64,000 nucleotides of DNA from Nocardioides campestrisoli. Its GTDB lineage: Bacteria; Actinomycetota; Actinomycetes; Propionibacteriales; Nocardioidaceae. A program made the position numbers and the translations under genes. A model generated the notes under the pieces. The model worked only from the letters and a program-made list of their open reading frames with translations, searched no databases and was not told the DNA's origin. Location of the stretch: the NCBI RefSeq assembly GCF_013624435.2, contig NZ_CP061768.1, positions 1-64,000 on the forward strand, given 5' to 3'. Positions 62,409 through 64,000 of the stretch are shown one piece after another (position 1 is the first letter of the stretch; every line of letters begins with the position of its first letter).

Positions 62409-63226
62409 CCGCGCCGGTCAAGGCCGGCCACGACCAGGCCGGCCACCGGGTCCGCCTGGAGTGGGGGCCCGCCGGTGGCGCGGCGGTCGCGGCCGGCGCG
62501 GACGTGGCCGTGGTGGTCGACGTGCTCTCGTTCACCACGACGGTGAGCATCGCCGTCGAGCGCGGGATCCGGGTCTGGCCCTTCGGCTGGCACGACGAGC
62601 GGGCCGCGACGTACGCCGCGGAGCTCGACGCCGTCCTGGCCGTCGGGCGGCTCGAGGCCCGGGAGCGCCCCCGGCAGCACGCCCCCGACCAGCCACCCCG
62701 GGACCGCCCGGTCACTCTCTCCCCGGCGGCGATGCGCTCGGTCAGCGGCGTCCAACGGCTGGTGCTGCCCTCGCCCAACGGCTCGACCGTGAGCGCCGCC
62801 CTGGCCGAGCGCGGGGCGGTGGTGGTCGCAGCCTGCCTGCGCAACCGGGCTGCCGTGGCCAGCTGGCTGGCCCCCCGGGTCGAGGCGGGGGCGACGGTCG
62901 CCGTCGTGCCCGCGGGCGAGCGCTGGCCGGACGGCTCGCTGCGGCCGTGCGCCGAGGACCTCTGGGGCAGCGGTGCCGTGCTCGCCGGGCTGCTCGACCT
63001 CGACGGGGCCGTGGCCGGGGTGCTGAGCCCGGAGGCGGACGTGGCAGTCGCGGCCTGGCGCGCGGTCGAGCACGACGTCGAGGCCCGGCTGCACGCCTGC
63101 GCGAGCGGGGTCGAGCTGGTGGCCGCGGGCTTCGGGGCCGACGTGGCGGTCGCCGCGGAGACCGACGTGAGCGACGTGGTGCCGGTGCTGAGCGACGCCG
63201 CGTTCGGGGCGGCGCGCCGGCACTGA
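62372..63226 (+). CDS. 2-phosphosulfolactate phosphatase family protein (ComB-like)
   Basis: ComB-type phosphatase fold; the archetype acts in coenzyme M synthesis, but in bacteria the true substrate is often unknown. The product has VRLEWGPAGG, VAVVVDVLSFTTTVSIAVERG near the start, LPSPNGSTVSAAL and the late AEDLWGSGAVLAGL. There is no ATG, GTG or TTG close to the first conserved segment. The nearest is GTG 62372 (284 aa), 37 bp inside the M13 gene. A CTG at 62402 is an alternative. Translation probably depends on reinitiation after the peptidase. Confidence 0.8.
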   Translation: MARPRRPGADLVAAPVKAGHDQAGHRVRLEWGPAGGAAVAAGADVAVVVDVLSFTTTVSIAVERGIRVWPFGWHDERAATYAAELDAVLAVGRLEARERPRQHAPDQPPRDRPVTLSPAAMRSVSGVQRLVLPSPNGSTVSAALAERGAVVVAACLRNRAAVASWLAPRVEAGATVAVVPAGERWPDGSLRPCAEDLWGSGAVLAGLLDLDGAVAGVLSPEADVAVAAWRAVEHDVEARLHACASGVELVAAGFGADVAVAAETDVSDVVPVLSDAAFGAARRH

Positions 63227-63289
63227 CGGCGGCAGCAGGGCGTGGTCGAGGCGCTGACGGCGTCGCCCTCGCCCGCTAGCCTCGCGGGC

Positions 63290-63949
63290 ATGTCGCTCAC
63301 CGTGGGCCTCGAGACCGGACGCACCGCCTGCCTGGACTCGGTCACCGGGCTCGTGCAGGCCGTGGAGAGCTTCTCCGAGCACGACCTGCTCGGGCCGTCC
63401 CGGTGCCACGGGTGGACCAGGCTGGACGCCGTGGTGCACGTGGTCGCCGGCTGGCAGGAGATGCTCGCCGGCCTGGTCTGCCTCGTCGAGGAGCAGCCCA
63501 CGGTCGACGCGGCCTCCTACTGGCCCGAGTTCGCTGCCGCGTTCGGCGGCGGGGACCCGGTGCCGGCGCTGATGGCGCAGCGGCGCCGGACCGCGGCGTA
63601 CCTCCGGCCCGCGGACGCGGTCGAGCAGCTGCACGAGCTCGCGGAGTCGCTGCGTCGCGGGGTGGCCGCGTTGCCCGACCGTGCGTGCGCCTGGCAGGGC
63701 CACGTCTTCGCTGCGGGCGACTTCCTGGCGATCTGGGCGGTGGAGCACGCGGTGCACCACCTCGACCTGTGCTCCTCCGTGCCGGCCCCCGCCAGCGCGC
63801 TCGCCCTGACCCGGGCCACCGTCGAGGCGCTGGCCGGTCCGCTGCCCGCGGACTGGTCCGACGAGAAGGCGGTCCTGGTGGGTGCCGGCCGGGTGCCGGT
63901 CCCGGACGGGCTGGGGGAGACCGCCGCCCGGCTGCCCGCTCTGGGCTGA
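63290..63949 (+). CDS. Maleylpyruvate isomerase / TIGR03086-like DinB family protein
   Basis: A 219-aa DinB-fold protein with the family opening GPSRCHGWTRLDAVVHVVAG and a WAVEHAVHHLDL metal-site helix near 160. The substrate is unknown. ATG 63290 is chosen because TAGCCT ends 7 bases before it, again a leaderless pattern; a longer GTG start at 63242 lies upstream of that hexamer. The last 51 bases of the window contain no recognisable feature. Confidence 0.78.
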   Translation: MSLTVGLETGRTACLDSVTGLVQAVESFSEHDLLGPSRCHGWTRLDAVVHVVAGWQEMLAGLVCLVEEQPTVDAASYWPEFAAAFGGGDPVPALMAQRRRTAAYLRPADAVEQLHELAESLRRGVAALPDRACAWQGHVFAAGDFLAIWAVEHAVHHLDLCSSVPAPASALALTRATVEALAGPLPADWSDEKAVLVGAGRVPVPDGLGETAARLPALG

Positions 63950-64000
63950 CCCGGCTGGGGACCACCCCCGTCGTGCACAGCCGGCGACCCGGGCCACCGG

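Overview
This window is GC-rich chromosomal DNA from an actinobacterium, starting at the replication origin. The order dnaA, dnaN, gnd, recF, DUF721 (DciA-type), gyrB, gyrA, DUF3566, tRNA-Ile, DLW-39, tRNA-Ala is typical of Actinomycetia. Several features point to a member of the Nocardioidaceae or a close relative: the CrgA, PknB, PknA, PbpA, RodA, PstP, FhaB, FhaA envelope cluster, mycothiol-type DinB enzymes, PpgK, and frequent GTG starts. No database search was possible, so the genus is an inference. No mobile element, CRISPR array or foreign island is visible.

Layout. 1-11.9 kb: replication genes and DNA gyrase. 12.0-12.4 kb: two tRNAs around a tiny DLW-39 gene. 12.5-15.7 kb: SURF1, DUF3817, a patatin-like lipase and a PlsC-type acyltransferase, with overlapping genes. 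15.7-18.0 kb: a coiled-coil membrane protein, a cyclophilin and a zinc-finger rhomboid. 18.0-18.2 kb: a convergent intergenic region full of DnaA-box-like sites and nested inverted repeats. 18.2-28.5 kb: crgA, DUF881 and the leftward Ser/Thr kinase and cell-wall operon, mostly coupled by 4-bp or shorter overlaps. 28.6-35.9 kb: tRNA-Leu, hutH with an Nramp-like transporter, and several small enzymes. 35.9-39.1 kb: MMPL exporter with GNAT, divergent from a MarR regulator across a perfect palindrome. 39.1-43.8 kb: ferric-siderophore uptake with an iron box. 43.8-49.5 kb: PpgK, PadR, a DrrAB-type ABC exporter with a palindromic operator, and a frameshifted MFS exporter. 49.4-51.1 kb: MetPS-type NSS transporter with its small subunit. 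51.2-56.4 kb: an M15 peptidase fused to a MacB-like domain, a secreted beta-propeller protein, an MFS transporter and a quinone reductase. 56.5-59.9 kb: a CotH-like lipoprotein divergent from a PhoP-like two-component system. 60-64 kb: M13 peptidase, ComB and a DinB-type protein.

The genes fall into three kinds of unit: origin-proximal housekeeping; a phosphorylation-controlled growth and division machine (PknA and PknB opposed by PstP, read out by FHA proteins, acting with RodA, PbpA and CrgA); and locally regulated transport or envelope-stress units that each carry a readable operator. Many single genes and operon heads have a TANNNT-like hexamer 6-7 bases before the start codon and no Shine-Dalgarno sequence, which suggests leaderless transcripts. 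I used this pattern to choose several starts.

The strongest candidates for something undescribed are the DnaA-box cluster at 18.1 kb, the CotH-like lipoprotein and two-component divergon with 11-bp-phased TCACAG-type repeats at 57.6 kb, and the double-length CrgA.
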